Shown here piece after piece: positions 15,863 to 25,376 of a DNA stretch of 64,000 bases. Under the pieces are notes generated by a model. The model saw only the letters and a list, made by a program, of their open reading frames with translations, was not told where the DNA came from and ran no database searches. Within the stretch, counting starts at the first letter, position 1; each line of letters begins with the position of its first letter. A program made the translations under genes and the position numbers. Origin of the DNA: Algoriphagus iocasae (GTDB lineage Bacteria > Bacteroidota > Bacteroidia > Cytophagales > Cyclobacteriaceae); contig NZ_JACIJO010000003.1 in the NCBI RefSeq assembly GCF_014206875.1, positions 412,066-476,065 of the forward strand, read 5' to 3'.

Positions 15863-18355
15863 ATGTTTGGGAAAAAAAGGAATGAATTTAAGCTTCCCTA
15901 TCTGGGGATTGAAGATCAGATCCATGGTTTTCATTGTCTATTCAATCTGAAGGGTGACTATGGTGTCATCCTTGGATTGGACAATCCTGTCCTGCAATAT
16001 TCAGCGGATTCTTCCAAGTACGATTCCTTTCATCAGCTATACACCAACCTGATCAAAATACTTGGTGAAGGGCATCTGATCCAAAAGCAGGACATTTTTT
16101 CCAGAAAGACCTACAGCGAAAAATCCTCAAAAGAATACCTACAGCAAAAGTATGATGACCATTTCCAGGGGCGGCCCTATACTTCAATGAAGACATTTTT
16201 GGTGATTACCAAACGGGTAAAAGGCAGATACAGTCAAAAGTCAGTAATGGACTTTATTCAGACACTGGGAAAGGTGACCGACCTTTTTGAACGTGCAGGA
16301 ATCAAGACAGAGGCACTCTCAAGAATTGAGACTGACCGATATGTGAAACGGATTCTCAGCATGAACTTCCACGAGGAAAAGATTGTGCTGGACAACCTGC
16401 TTGCTGAAGAAAGCCAAGTGGAAAGCGGAGAAAGAGCTTTTCGGTCGATCACTTTGGTAGATACCGACAAAGTAGAACTACCGGAAAAGGTGACCACCCA
16501 TTTGGAGCGTAACGATAAGGATAGCCTCAAAGGGTTTCCTGTTGATAATATGGCCTTCCTTTTCGATGTCCCTAATTTCCAAACCATAGTTTATAACCAG
16601 GTCATTGAAATTATTGAGCAGAGATCAACGCTTACCAAGCTTGAATTGAAGCGAAAGCGGCATTCCGGGATACCCGATCCAGCCAATAATATCTGTGTGG
16701 AAGATATCGACAGGCTATTGGAAGACGTGGCCAGACATAACCAGCTTTTGGTCAATTGCCACTTCAATGTGGTTGTTTCTGCCAAGAAGGAGCACATCCA
16801 AGGAGCTTGTAATTATGTGGAATCCTCCCTTTTCCAACAGGGCATTGTGGCCAATAAAAATTCCTATAACCAACTGGAGCTTTTCAGGACACTGCTTCCC
16901 TGCAATACCGCTGAGTTGAAAGTTTACGATTACTTCCTGACCACATCGGATGCTGCATTATGTTTTTTCTTGAAGGAGTCACTGAACAAGGATGAGATAA
17001 GTGGATTCCAAATCCGATTTACGGATCGACAGGGAATCCCTTTGAAGATTGATCCCGCTGATTTGCCGATGCAAACCAATCGGATCAACAATCGAAACAA
17101 GTTTGTACTGGGGCCTTCCGGTTCGGGGAAATCATTCTTTATGAATGCCCTGATCGAGCAGTATTGCATGTGGAATAAGCGGCCCAATCCTAAGTGGCTG
17201 ATGGATGTAGTCATTGTCGATACCGGCCACTCGTATTCCGGACTTTGCCAATACTACCAAGGGAAATACATCACTTACACCGAGGAAAAGCCAATAACCA
17301 CCAACCCTTTTTCCATTACTGAAGAAGAGTACAACATCGAGAAGAAAGACTATCTCCTGACCCTGATTTCCCTCTTGTGGAAGACAGCGGAAGGAACAGT
17401 CTCTCAGGTTGAAGCCGATGTTATTTCCAATACGATCTCGGCCTACTATTCCTCTTTTTTCTCCAAGGAAAGCACTATCGATCGGCTTTGCTTCAACAGC
17501 TTTTATGAATTCGCCCTGGAGAAAATCCCAGAAATCAAAGAGCGTGAAAGCATTGGATTTGAACTTGAAGAATTCCGCTTTGTACTCAAGAAGTTTTACA
17601 AGGGAGGTGAGTTTGAAAACCTACTCAATGAGGAAGTTGACCAGTCCTTGTTTACCGAATCTTTTGTGGTTTTTGAAATTGACAGCATCAAAGAGCACAA
17701 GGTGCTTTTCCCGATTGTGACACTCATTATCATGGATGTTTTCATCCAGAAAATGAGGTTCCGAACCAAATACCGGAAGGCACTCATCATCGAAGAAGCT
17801 TGGAAGGCCATAGCCTCCCCGCTCATGGCAGGCTACATTCTATACCTCTATAAAACAGTCCGAAAATTCTGGGGGGAAGCCATAGTGGTAACCCAAGAGC
17901 TGGGAGATATCATCGGAAATGCGGTAGTCAAAGACAGTATTATCAATAATTCGGATACGATCTGTCTTTTGGATCAGACAAAATTCAAAGACAATTATTC
18001 TCAAATCGCCTCCCTGCTTTCCATCAATGAAAATGAAAGGAAAAAGATCTTCACGATCAATCAGCTGGATAATCATGAGGGCAGGGGAAGATTCAAGGAA
18101 GTATATATCCGAAGAGGATCTGCCGGTGAGGTGTATGGGGTGGAAGTGTCCTTGTACCAATACCTGACCTATACCACGGAAAAGCCAGAAAAATCAGCCA
18201 TCGAAATCTATATCCAAGCCTTTAGAGGGTACCAAATGGGACTGGACGCTTTTGTCGAGGATTTTAAGGCTTCTGAGCTTTCACTCCATGAGTTTTTTGG
18301 AGAGGTCAACAAGCAAGGGGCCCCGGTAAGAGAAACACTAACTGCCACTTTTTAA
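15863..18355 (+). CDS. traG: TraG conjugation ATPase (VirB4 homologue)
   Basis: An 830-residue secretion ATPase that powers assembly of the transfer channel. The C-terminal RecA-like half has Walker A 'GPSGSGKS' at residues 417-424, 'VVIVDTGHSY' shortly after, and 'RKALIIEEAWKAIASP' (Walker B) near residue 640. The N-terminal half matches the VirB4 region that contacts the inner-membrane channel. Length and position after TraF are as expected for Bacteroidetes TraG. It starts 2 bases after TraF. Confidence 0.95.
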   Translation: MFGKKRNEFKLPYLGIEDQIHGFHCLFNLKGDYGVILGLDNPVLQYSADSSKYDSFHQLYTNLIKILGEGHLIQKQDIFSRKTYSEKSSKEYLQQKYDDHFQGRPYTSMKTFLVITKRVKGRYSQKSVMDFIQTLGKVTDLFERAGIKTEALSRIETDRYVKRILSMNFHEEKIVLDNLLAEESQVESGERAFRSITLVDTDKVELPEKVTTHLERNDKDSLKGFPVDNMAFLFDVPNFQTIVYNQVIEIIEQRSTLTKLELKRKRHSGIPDPANNICVEDIDRLLEDVARHNQLLVNCHFNVVVSAKKEHIQGACNYVESSLFQQGIVANKNSYNQLELFRTLLPCNTAELKVYDYFLTTSDAALCFFLKESLNKDEISGFQIRFTDRQGIPLKIDPADLPMQTNRINNRNKFVLGPSGSGKSFFMNALIEQYCMWNKRPNPKWLMDVVIVDTGHSYSGLCQYYQGKYITYTEEKPITTNPFSITEEEYNIEKKDYLLTLISLLWKTAEGTVSQVEADVISNTISAYYSSFFSKESTIDRLCFNSFYEFALEKIPEIKERESIGFELEEFRFVLKKFYKGGEFENLLNEEVDQSLFTESFVVFEIDSIKEHKVLFPIVTLIIMDVFIQKMRFRTKYRKALIIEEAWKAIASPLMAGYILYLYKTVRKFWGEAIVVTQELGDIIGNAVVKDSIINNSDTICLLDQTKFKDNYSQIASLLSINENERKKIFTINQLDNHEGRGRFKEVYIRRGSAGEVYGVEVSLYQYLTYTTEKPEKSAIEIYIQAFRGYQMGLDAFVEDFKASELSLHEFFGEVNKQGAPVRETLTATF

Positions 18356-18366
18356 CCATTACAAAG

Positions 18367-19029
18367 ATGAAAAGCTTGAACATACTGGTATTTCTGATCC
18401 TCTCGGGATCTGCCTTAGGGCAAACTATCTATGTGGATCCAGCGGTAGCAGGAGCAACGGCGGCACATTCTGCGGTCATCAATTCTCAGCTGAATGCCAC
18501 TAATGAACGATTGACTTTGATTGAACGGGGACAGCTGGCGATTACCGGAAACCTGACCATTGTCAATACGATGCAGGACAAAATCTACAAAGGACTTTCT
18601 GAGGTCAGTTCGATTTTGACCAACCTTTCCAATGTGCAGGAAATCGCTCGAATAGCCACCGGGATTTCAAGTGACCTTAGCCAGGTGATGGACTTAGCCG
18701 GAGAGAATCCCGCTTTACTCCTGTTTGCCGAACGGAATGCTACCCTATTTCAGCAAAGGGCAACTTCTTTGGCCTTGGAGGTCAGTTCATTTGTGTTGAA
18801 GGGAGGAGAAAACAATCTCATGGATGCAGGTGAGCGGTCAAAACTGATCAATCAGATTTTGACTGAGATGGTCATCCTGCGATCCTACTCTTATGGCATG
18901 TATCGAGCCATGTATTTTGCTCAGATGAAAGGATTTGTGAGGGCTCTAAATCCTTTTCAAGGGTACATCAACGTAGATATCCAGCTTGCGCAGGATATAG
19001 CCAGAAAAGCCAAAACCCTCCAACCATGA
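18367..19029 (+). CDS. TraI-like secreted protein, paralogue 1
   Basis: A 220-residue protein with an N-terminal signal peptide (cleavage near 'SALGQ') and a mostly helical body. Conserved stretches shared with the next two genes are 'NPALLLFAE' around residue 118 and 'ALNPFQGYINVD' near the C-terminus. Its place after TraG matches TraI (DUF4141) of Bacteroidetes conjugative elements, a periplasmic component of the channel. It overlaps the next gene by 4 bases. That it is one of three tandem copies is visible directly; the TraI name is inferred from context. Confidence 0.7.
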   Translation: MKSLNILVFLILSGSALGQTIYVDPAVAGATAAHSAVINSQLNATNERLTLIERGQLAITGNLTIVNTMQDKIYKGLSEVSSILTNLSNVQEIARIATGISSDLSQVMDLAGENPALLLFAERNATLFQQRATSLALEVSSFVLKGGENNLMDAGERSKLINQILTEMVILRSYSYGMYRAMYFAQMKGFVRALNPFQGYINVDIQLAQDIARKAKTLQP

Positions 19030-19679
19030 AATCTTTTTGGCTTTTACCCTTCGTTTTTTTGGCAACCCTTGGGATGAGTTTTGCTCAAACCAATGTGGCC
19101 CTTCTCCACCAGCTAGTCGAGGAATCCAAGTCTGAATATAACCTTCAAAAAGAGGCAAAAGGAAATCAGGGAAGGAACTCGGTCAACGAGGAGGTCAATA
19201 CCAATTTGGTCAAGTCTGTAAAGGAGAAATACCGAGCCGTCCAGGACCGATTTGCCAAACTCTCCATTGTCATCGATGCTTTTGGAATTGGTGCTGCGGC
19301 TGAGCCCTTGGTCAATTCCATTATTGATAACCAGCAGCAAATCGTTTTCTACTGTAGCCAAAATCCGGAATTAGTACTTTTTGCGGTAGAGTCGGAACGG
19401 GTTTTCGTCGAAAGATCCTATTCACTTTTGAATTATCTCTTTGGCCTTTCGGCAAGTATCGGAGTGGTCAACCAGATGAAAGTTTCGGAAAGAAGAATCC
19501 TTTTCCAACATATTCTGGACGAGCTGAGGGAGATCAACGGACTTTCCTACACCGTTTCCAAATCACTTCAGCACTATCTCGAAAGGAAGAGAGGAATCAA
19601 TCCTTACCTACAGTATGTAGCAACGGAAATGGCCTTGGTAGAAGAAATCATTCAAAACGCCAAAACCCTAATCCGATGA
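19026..19679 (+). CDS. TraI-like secreted protein, paralogue 2 (most divergent)
   Basis: A 217-residue protein with signal peptide ending near 'GMSFAQ'. It keeps the shared anchors 'NPELVLFAVE' and 'GINPYLQYVATEM' and the C-terminal 'NAKTLIR', but the middle is longer in charged residues and differs most from the other two copies. It overlaps both neighbours by 4 bases. Divergence between flanking copies suggests a separate role in the same complex. Function is inferred from the operon only. Confidence 0.65.
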   Translation: MKSFWLLPFVFLATLGMSFAQTNVALLHQLVEESKSEYNLQKEAKGNQGRNSVNEEVNTNLVKSVKEKYRAVQDRFAKLSIVIDAFGIGAAAEPLVNSIIDNQQQIVFYCSQNPELVLFAVESERVFVERSYSLLNYLFGLSASIGVVNQMKVSERRILFQHILDELREINGLSYTVSKSLQHYLERKRGINPYLQYVATEMALVEEIIQNAKTLIR

Positions 19680-20338
19680 AAAATCTCCTTTTTCTTTTCA
19701 TGTGTTTCGTGGCTGTTGAATCTTATCCCCAGACCGTGGTATTTGACAAAGAGCATTTTTCGATAGTCAATGCCAACGCTGCTGTACGAAATGTCAGTGA
19801 AATAGGGTATCACCAAACTTTGGATATCATCAGGCAAAACACTGATGATATCATTCTCAATTCATCCAGCCTGGCACTGGTTCAAACCATGATTGTCAAC
19901 TCTCTGACCCAGATCAATGAGGGCCTCAAAGATGCAATTCAGGTAAGGATGATCGCTGAGACGGTCTTGGATATCAGTTCCATTTCCGCAGAGGCATTCC
20001 AGTTGGCGGGCGATAATCCCATCCTTTTTCTTTTTGTGGAAGAATACACGGCTCAGGCGAAAAAACGAAGTCTCAATCTGGCCATGGAACTTTCTTCCCT
20101 GATTCTCAAAGAAGGCGATAATCTCTTGATGAATTACAATGTCCGGGATGAGCTTCTCGATTCGGTTCAGAAGGAATTACAGGTAATTCTTGCCTTGGTA
20201 CTGGCAGCAAAGAACAGCATCTATTGGGCCAAGACCAATGGGATAATCCGATCTCTCAATCCCTTCCAAGCTTATATCAATCGTGATTTGGGATTGATCA
20301 ATGAAATCATCATCAAACAGAAAATCCTTACCCGATGA
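19676..20338 (+). CDS. TraI-like secreted protein, paralogue 3
   Basis: A 220-residue protein with signal peptide ending near 'VESYPQ'. The pattern 'NPILFLFVEE', 'LAMELSSLILKEGDNLLM' and 'SLNPFQAYINRD' aligns directly with paralogue 1. It overlaps the next gene by 4 bases. With paralogues 1 and 2 it forms a tandem array that arose by duplication within the operon. Confidence 0.68.
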   Translation: MKNLLFLFMCFVAVESYPQTVVFDKEHFSIVNANAAVRNVSEIGYHQTLDIIRQNTDDIILNSSSLALVQTMIVNSLTQINEGLKDAIQVRMIAETVLDISSISAEAFQLAGDNPILFLFVEEYTAQAKKRSLNLAMELSSLILKEGDNLLMNYNVRDELLDSVQKELQVILALVLAAKNSIYWAKTNGIIRSLNPFQAYINRDLGLINEIIIKQKILTR

Positions 20339-21117
20339 AGCATACTCTTTCGTTTTTGATCCTTTTTTCTGTTTGTATTCACAGCTACGGACAGACTCCC
20401 TTCCATGATAGAGCGATTGTCGCTCAGCAGGAACGCATGGTCTTTAAGCAATGGGATGAAGATAAATTCTATCCCGAACCCAAAAGATTCCTCGGAATCC
20501 CAACGAATCCGATTTGGTATATCACCTGGGGCTTGCATCCCACTTACCCTGATCTCGACAAAAGGCCTTTGTCTTCAAGGGGAGAACAAACTCAAAGACT
20601 GGGATTGGCAGCGGCCATGCAGATTTCATCCAACTACTATAAGCAGCACTCAGATACGGTCAAAAACTTGGCAGCAGCGGAGATGGCCCGCATTTCAGGT
20701 GCTTTTTCATCAACAGATCCGCTTTACCAATTCTACTATAAGCGAGAGCTGAATCCTTTGGAAAATCCTGAAGCTTCAGCTTTTCAGGGCGTTTCGCCAG
20801 AAGTAATACAGTACATGATTGATCATGGGGCATACCAATGGTATTTAAACAACATGGCGTCGCTTTCAGAACGATATGAGTTTGCCAAGAGCCTGGATAT
20901 GGAAAGGGGGCAACGGATTCTGATGTATCACAGAATCATGCTTGAAATGAGAGATGTCCTTAAAAAGTGGCAATACAAGCTGGATATGTCTTCCAATATG
21001 CTTGCCTTCCGAAAGCTCAATCAGCGAAAAATCAGCGGGGAAATTATCCTTTCAGATCCAAATAGCGAAGAGGAAAGAGCCAAGAAGATTGCTAACCAAA
21101 CCCAAGTCCTAAAATGA
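20335..21117 (+). CDS. Secreted transfer-operon protein, family not recognised
   Basis: A 260-residue protein with a signal peptide (cleavage near 'HSYGQ'). The body is helical with many aromatic and charged residues, for example 'NPIWYITWGLHP' at about 59-70. It lies between the TraI-like array and TraJ and overlaps both by 4 bases, so it is almost certainly a periplasmic part or chaperone of the channel. Similar proteins of unknown function occur at this place in other Bacteroidetes elements. No catalytic motif is seen. Confidence 0.6.
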   Translation: MKHTLSFLILFSVCIHSYGQTPFHDRAIVAQQERMVFKQWDEDKFYPEPKRFLGIPTNPIWYITWGLHPTYPDLDKRPLSSRGEQTQRLGLAAAMQISSNYYKQHSDTVKNLAAAEMARISGAFSSTDPLYQFYYKRELNPLENPEASAFQGVSPEVIQYMIDHGAYQWYLNNMASLSERYEFAKSLDMERGQRILMYHRIMLEMRDVLKKWQYKLDMSSNMLAFRKLNQRKISGEIILSDPNSEEERAKKIANQTQVLK

Positions 21118-22268
21118 AAAAGCTGATCACAGGACTTTCAATTTTCCTTGGGGTATCCATCTCCGGATTTGCACAATCGGCTAACCATGACCAGTACAAG
21201 GAGACCATAAGCTATTTGCAGGGAAACAGCATTTACGACCGGGGAGTGATGACCTTCTTTGAAGAAATGAGGGATTATGGCTTTGCTCACTCAGATCCTT
21301 TCATGAGAGATGCTCAGACCTTGGCCTGTATTTTCATGCTGATTTTTTTCAGTCTGAAGTGCTACGAAATGATGGCTGGGGACAAAAAGCTTGAAATCAT
21401 GCCCCTCCTGAGACCATTTGCTTTGGTGATTCTTCTGATGTGGTGGCCAATTTTCTGTCAGATCATCGCTTTTCCCACCGATTTGATCGCAGCCAAAACG
21501 GAAGCGCTTTTCGGGACCCAAAACGATATCAATAATGGGTTGCGGCTTGACCGCGCCGCCTACATGATCGAGATGGCCGATCAGCTAGTGGAATATCAGG
21601 CAGTGACGGAGATGGCATCGGAACAGGCGCAGGAATCCGATAAGGATTTGGGGACGGTGATTGTGGATGGGGTGAAAGGATTTTTCTCCGATCAGATTCT
21701 AGCTCCTATTGTCCAAATGCGAATCAGGATGCAAACCAGCCTTCAGCTTCTCGCTACCCAAATCATCGAATTGGTGGCCATATGGATTCTGAGAGTGTGT
21801 GTCTATATCATTTTCATGTTGCAGATCATCTACTCGACAGTCTTGGTGATACTCGGACCTTTTTCAGTGGTAGTGAGTATTCTTCCAGCTTTTCGGGATG
21901 CGTTCACGACTTGGATAGCCAGGTTCGTTTCGGTTAACCTCTATGTAGGAATAGCCTATTTGATTCTCTACATCACAGGAAGACTTCAGCAATACGCCTT
22001 GGAGGTCGAAATTGACAAGTACGAGTACTTGCTTTCAACCGGTGGGGGAGCGGATCGACTTGAAAAAATGGCTTGGCTGGCATCCAATGGTTTTTTGAGT
22101 TTCGGGCTGGTGATTGTAGCATTCTTTGTCAGCGCCATTGCCATTACTACTGTGCCCTCGATTTCCACTTGGATCATTTCCACTTCAGGAATCTCCTCGG
22201 CAGCAACCACCGCCGGAAGGATGGGATCCTCTGCTTCAAAATCAATTTCCAGAGCTAAACTAATCTAA
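21114..22268 (+). CDS. traJ: TraJ inner-membrane channel protein (VirB6-like)
   Basis: A 384-residue polytopic protein with a signal-like first helix, then hydrophobic segments near residues 65-85, 100-125, 220-255, 270-300 and 320-350. A conserved block 'LGPFSVVVSILPAFRDAFTTWI' lies near residues 247-268 and is typical of TraJ/VirB6 proteins of Bacteroidetes. It would form the inner-membrane base of the DNA channel. It is coupled by ATGA to the gene before and followed by traK after 2 bases. Confidence 0.88.
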   Translation: MKKLITGLSIFLGVSISGFAQSANHDQYKETISYLQGNSIYDRGVMTFFEEMRDYGFAHSDPFMRDAQTLACIFMLIFFSLKCYEMMAGDKKLEIMPLLRPFALVILLMWWPIFCQIIAFPTDLIAAKTEALFGTQNDINNGLRLDRAAYMIEMADQLVEYQAVTEMASEQAQESDKDLGTVIVDGVKGFFSDQILAPIVQMRIRMQTSLQLLATQIIELVAIWILRVCVYIIFMLQIIYSTVLVILGPFSVVVSILPAFRDAFTTWIARFVSVNLYVGIAYLILYITGRLQQYALEVEIDKYEYLLSTGGGADRLEKMAWLASNGFLSFGLVIVAFFVSAIAITTVPSISTWIISTSGISSAATTAGRMGSSASKSISRAKLI

Positions 22269-22270
22269 CC

Positions 22271-22879
22271 ATGATCATCCAAAATATTGAATCCAAAATC
22301 AGATTGGCAACGGTTCTATCCTTGGGAAGCCTGCTTACCTCAATCATTATCTGTGGATTTGTTTCGGTTTACGCTTATAAACAGGTAGCCAATGCTAGGC
22401 AGTCCATTTATATCCTGGATAATGATATTCCCATTTTGGCCAAGCAGGCCAATATGCAAATGAATAGGCCAGCTGAGTACAAAGCAGCCGTGGACTTATT
22501 CCATAGCCTTTTTTTCAACCTGACTCCCGATGATAAGCACATCGAATATCAGATGAGCAGGGCCATGTATTTCGTGGATGAGACAGGAGTCGGCCAATAC
22601 AATAACCTGAAAGAAAAGGGCTACTTCAATTCCATTCTTTCTTCAAGTTCTGTGCTTTCCATCCAGACGGATTCCATTGTCCTGGATCAGAATAGATTCC
22701 GGTATTACGGTAAGCAAAAGATAGATCGAAGGAGTGCCACAATCACCCGATCGATCATCACTGAAGGTGAATTGATCGATATCCCGAGAAGTGAAAATAA
22801 CAGCCACGGGGTATTGATCACGAATTGGAAAACCATTGAAAATAAAGATCTGAGCAATGTTTCGAAAAACACCTTCTAA
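22271..22879 (+). CDS. traK: TraK (VirB8-like) transfer protein
   Basis: A 202-residue bitopic protein: a short cytoplasmic start, one membrane helix at about residues 17-38 and a periplasmic domain with the TraK pattern 'PAEYKAAVDLFHSLFFNLTPDD' and 'YNNLKEKGYFNSILSSSS'. It would sit in the inner-membrane complex between TraJ and TraM. Its last 23 bases overlap the next gene in another frame. Confidence 0.88.
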   Translation: MIIQNIESKIRLATVLSLGSLLTSIIICGFVSVYAYKQVANARQSIYILDNDIPILAKQANMQMNRPAEYKAAVDLFHSLFFNLTPDDKHIEYQMSRAMYFVDETGVGQYNNLKEKGYFNSILSSSSVLSIQTDSIVLDQNRFRYYGKQKIDRRSATITRSIITEGELIDIPRSENNSHGVLITNWKTIENKDLSNVSKNTF

Positions 22880-23288
22880 GGATCGGGAAACTACCATTTT
22901 CCAAGAGCTGAAAAATGAGCTTTATCCTCACCTGGTTGGGGTAAATGGCCAGATGAAAGGCTTGATGGATCGTCATGCCAAAATCATTTTTTGTGGCATG
23001 CTCCTTCTCATCGTAGCGTCTTTCATCCTGACCTTTTTTGTGCTGAAGCCTGACTCGGAGAATCAGACTAACAATTTCAAAAAAGAGCTAAAGGCCATCC
23101 CGGGAGAGCTGTCAGGCGAATTTTCAGCATTGCAGGATTTGACCCTAAGGGCTGCGAAAATGGCAGAGTTAAAAGCTGAAATCGAACGGATTATCGCTCA
23201 GGATTCCATTTCAAAGACCGATTCCGCCTATCTGGAAAAAGCAATTGAGCAACTGCAATACTTTAACAACCACTCCCATGAAAATTGA
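22857..23288 (+). CDS. Single-pass membrane protein of the transfer operon (TraL position)
   Basis: A 143-residue protein with a basic N-terminus, one hydrophobic helix at about residues 43-66 ('IIFCGMLLLIVASFILTFFV') and a C-terminal helical, probably coiled-coil segment. It is placed between TraK and TraM where TraL is found in related elements, but sequence identity with TraL is not evident. It overlaps TraK by 23 bases and TraM by 11. Confidence 0.6.
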   Translation: MFRKTPSKDRETTIFQELKNELYPHLVGVNGQMKGLMDRHAKIIFCGMLLLIVASFILTFFVLKPDSENQTNNFKKELKAIPGELSGEFSALQDLTLRAAKMAELKAEIERIIAQDSISKTDSAYLEKAIEQLQYFNNHSHEN

Positions 23289-24501
23289 CTTCAAACAACC
23301 CAAATACATTCTGCCGATTATCATGCTCCCGTTTTTGTGTTTGCTGTTTTATGGGTATAAATCCTTCAGCAAAGACAGTCCGGATGAACCTGTTCATGGC
23401 CTCAGTGGAATCCAATCTGAGATCGGTAAAGTGTCGGAACAGATCCAGAAAAAACCGCTTGACTCCAAACTGGACGCATCAAGAGAAACCTATAAAAGGG
23501 CAAATGATGGATACACGGCAATCAAAGGCTTGGAACTCGAGGTGGAAGAATCCAGCCAAATCAAAACACTTTATAATGAGGAGGAAAAACGGCTGCTGGA
23601 TTCCATAGACAACGCTTTAAAAGGTGCAGGCCTCTATTCGGGAAAACCCGATGTGACAAATGGTTTTCCATCTGTTATACCAACACCTTCCAGACAGCAA
23701 AGCTTTTCCAAGGAAGATGAAGAATTGCTGAATGCCATCAATCAGCTGGAAGGAAAAAAGACCCAAGTTCCCGCCAACAGATACGAAGATCCCATGGATC
23801 TTTTCAAAGCGCAGATGGCTGTGATAGACTCCATTTCCAAAGCGAATGATCCGGCTTATCAAGAGCTACAGCAAAAAGAAAAGGAGAGTAAACCCGTAGC
23901 AAATGTGACCGAAAACGCAGTTTATAGGGTTCAGAAGTCAGAGGGGACCGCTACTTTATTCAATACCGTCACCAGAGAAAAAGAGGGAAAGTTCATCGAG
24001 GCAATCATTGACCAGGATATCAAGAGCGGTACCCTTGGGGCAAGATTGAGAATCCGACTTTTGGATGATATACTGATCGGAAATGCCATTGTGGGCAAAG
24101 GGACTTATCTCTATGCATTGATTTCCGGATATGAAGCTCAGCGGGTGAAGCTGACCATTTCCTCGGTCATGATCAATGACCAAATTTTCCCGATTAAACT
24201 CTCCATCTATGACGTGGATGGCATGGAGGGTTTGTATGTCCCGGCCAGTGCCTTTCGGGAATTTTCCAAAGAACTCGGAGGAAATACTACCGGGGGAATG
24301 AATCTGACCATGCAGCAAAACTCAGATGCTTTGAGTCAACTGTACATGTCTGCTCTCCAACGAATGTTCACCTCAACTTCCCAGGCTGTTTCCAAATCCA
24401 TCAAAAAGAACAAGGCCAATATCAAATATGGGACTTCTGTTTATTTGATCGATACCAATGAATTGCAGGAAAATGGAAAAATGATCCAAAACCAAAACTG
24501 A
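23278..24501 (+). CDS. traM: TraM (VirB10-like) transfer protein
   Basis: A 407-residue inner-membrane-anchored protein expected to span the periplasm. One helix at about residues 12-28 is followed by a long charged, proline-containing linker and a C-terminal beta domain ('GKFIEAIIDQDIKSGTLGAR', 'LLDDILIGNAIVGKGTYLYA') typical of Bacteroidetes TraM and VirB10-type proteins. The start at 23278 is preferred over one 33 bases upstream because the sequence after it begins with the usual short cytoplasmic lead. Confidence 0.88.
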   Translation: MKIDFKQPKYILPIIMLPFLCLLFYGYKSFSKDSPDEPVHGLSGIQSEIGKVSEQIQKKPLDSKLDASRETYKRANDGYTAIKGLELEVEESSQIKTLYNEEEKRLLDSIDNALKGAGLYSGKPDVTNGFPSVIPTPSRQQSFSKEDEELLNAINQLEGKKTQVPANRYEDPMDLFKAQMAVIDSISKANDPAYQELQQKEKESKPVANVTENAVYRVQKSEGTATLFNTVTREKEGKFIEAIIDQDIKSGTLGARLRIRLLDDILIGNAIVGKGTYLYALISGYEAQRVKLTISSVMINDQIFPIKLSIYDVDGMEGLYVPASAFREFSKELGGNTTGGMNLTMQQNSDALSQLYMSALQRMFTSTSQAVSKSIKKNKANIKYGTSVYLIDTNELQENGKMIQNQN

Positions 24502-24507
24502 CCTACC

Positions 24508-25344
24508 ATGAGACAAAAGATTATAACCCTTATCCTTTGGGCGATATCCGTTTCGGCCTATGCACAGCAGAACGGTACGCTACTGAAAAGCCAACTTCCC
24601 AAAATCTATATCGACGAGGAAATCTCCCTTCACTTTCTTTCCCCCGAACCCATCCAATACGTGGATATCTCGACCGACAATATGATCGGGGATATTCCTT
24701 TGGAGAGTGTTTTTCGGGTAAAGGCAATCCGTGACAGTGTTTCCAACCTTAATGGATACAATAAGTCTTTGGGAGTGGTTACCATTGTCGGGCAGAAATT
24801 CATCGCGCAGTATGATTTATGGTATGCCCATGATGAGCGACAGCTGAAAACTCAAATCGAAATTCTTCCTATCCACACCAGTCCCTTGGAGGTTGGTAAA
24901 ATCCCCATGAGCGACCAAGAACTTCGTTATTTTTCGATAGAGGCATTTAAAAGGAAAAAGAAGGACAAGATCACCAAAAGCAGCCAGTATGGGATTTCCG
25001 GTCAGGTGAACAGGATTTACACGGTAGACGATTACATCTTTTTGGACATCTCCTTTACCAACAAGACCAATCTCAAATTTGACCTGGACCAATTGAGATT
25101 TAAGATCGAGGACAAACGAATCGTCAAAGCAACTAACGTCCAATCCATTGAGATAGAGCCGGAATACCAGCTTTTCACCCCCAAGAGCTTTGAGAAGAAA
25201 TACCGCAATATCTACGCGTTCAAAAAGTTCACCTTCCCCAATTCCAAGGTGTTCACCATCGAGCTTTCGGAATCCCAAATCAGTGGAAGAACGCTCTCTT
25301 TGGAGGTCAAGTACGCAGACCTTTTAGCGGCAGACACACTTTAA
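24508..25344 (+). CDS. traN: TraN (DUF4138, VirB9-like) transfer protein
   Basis: A 278-residue secreted protein with signal peptide ending near 'VSAYAQQ'. The beta-rich body contains 'HFLSPEPIQYVDISTDNMIG' and 'DDYIFLDISFTNKTNLKFDL', which match the DUF4138/TraN family. It would form the outer part of the channel with TraM. It follows traM after 6 bases. A 32-base gap separates it from the coupling-protein gene. Confidence 0.85.
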   Translation: MRQKIITLILWAISVSAYAQQNGTLLKSQLPKIYIDEEISLHFLSPEPIQYVDISTDNMIGDIPLESVFRVKAIRDSVSNLNGYNKSLGVVTIVGQKFIAQYDLWYAHDERQLKTQIEILPIHTSPLEVGKIPMSDQELRYFSIEAFKRKKKDKITKSSQYGISGQVNRIYTVDDYIFLDISFTNKTNLKFDLDQLRFKIEDKRIVKATNVQSIEIEPEYQLFTPKSFEKKYRNIYAFKKFTFPNSKVFTIELSESQISGRTLSLEVKYADLLAADTL

Positions 25345-25376
25345 AAATGATTTTTCCCTTCAACTGAGCCTTTGCT

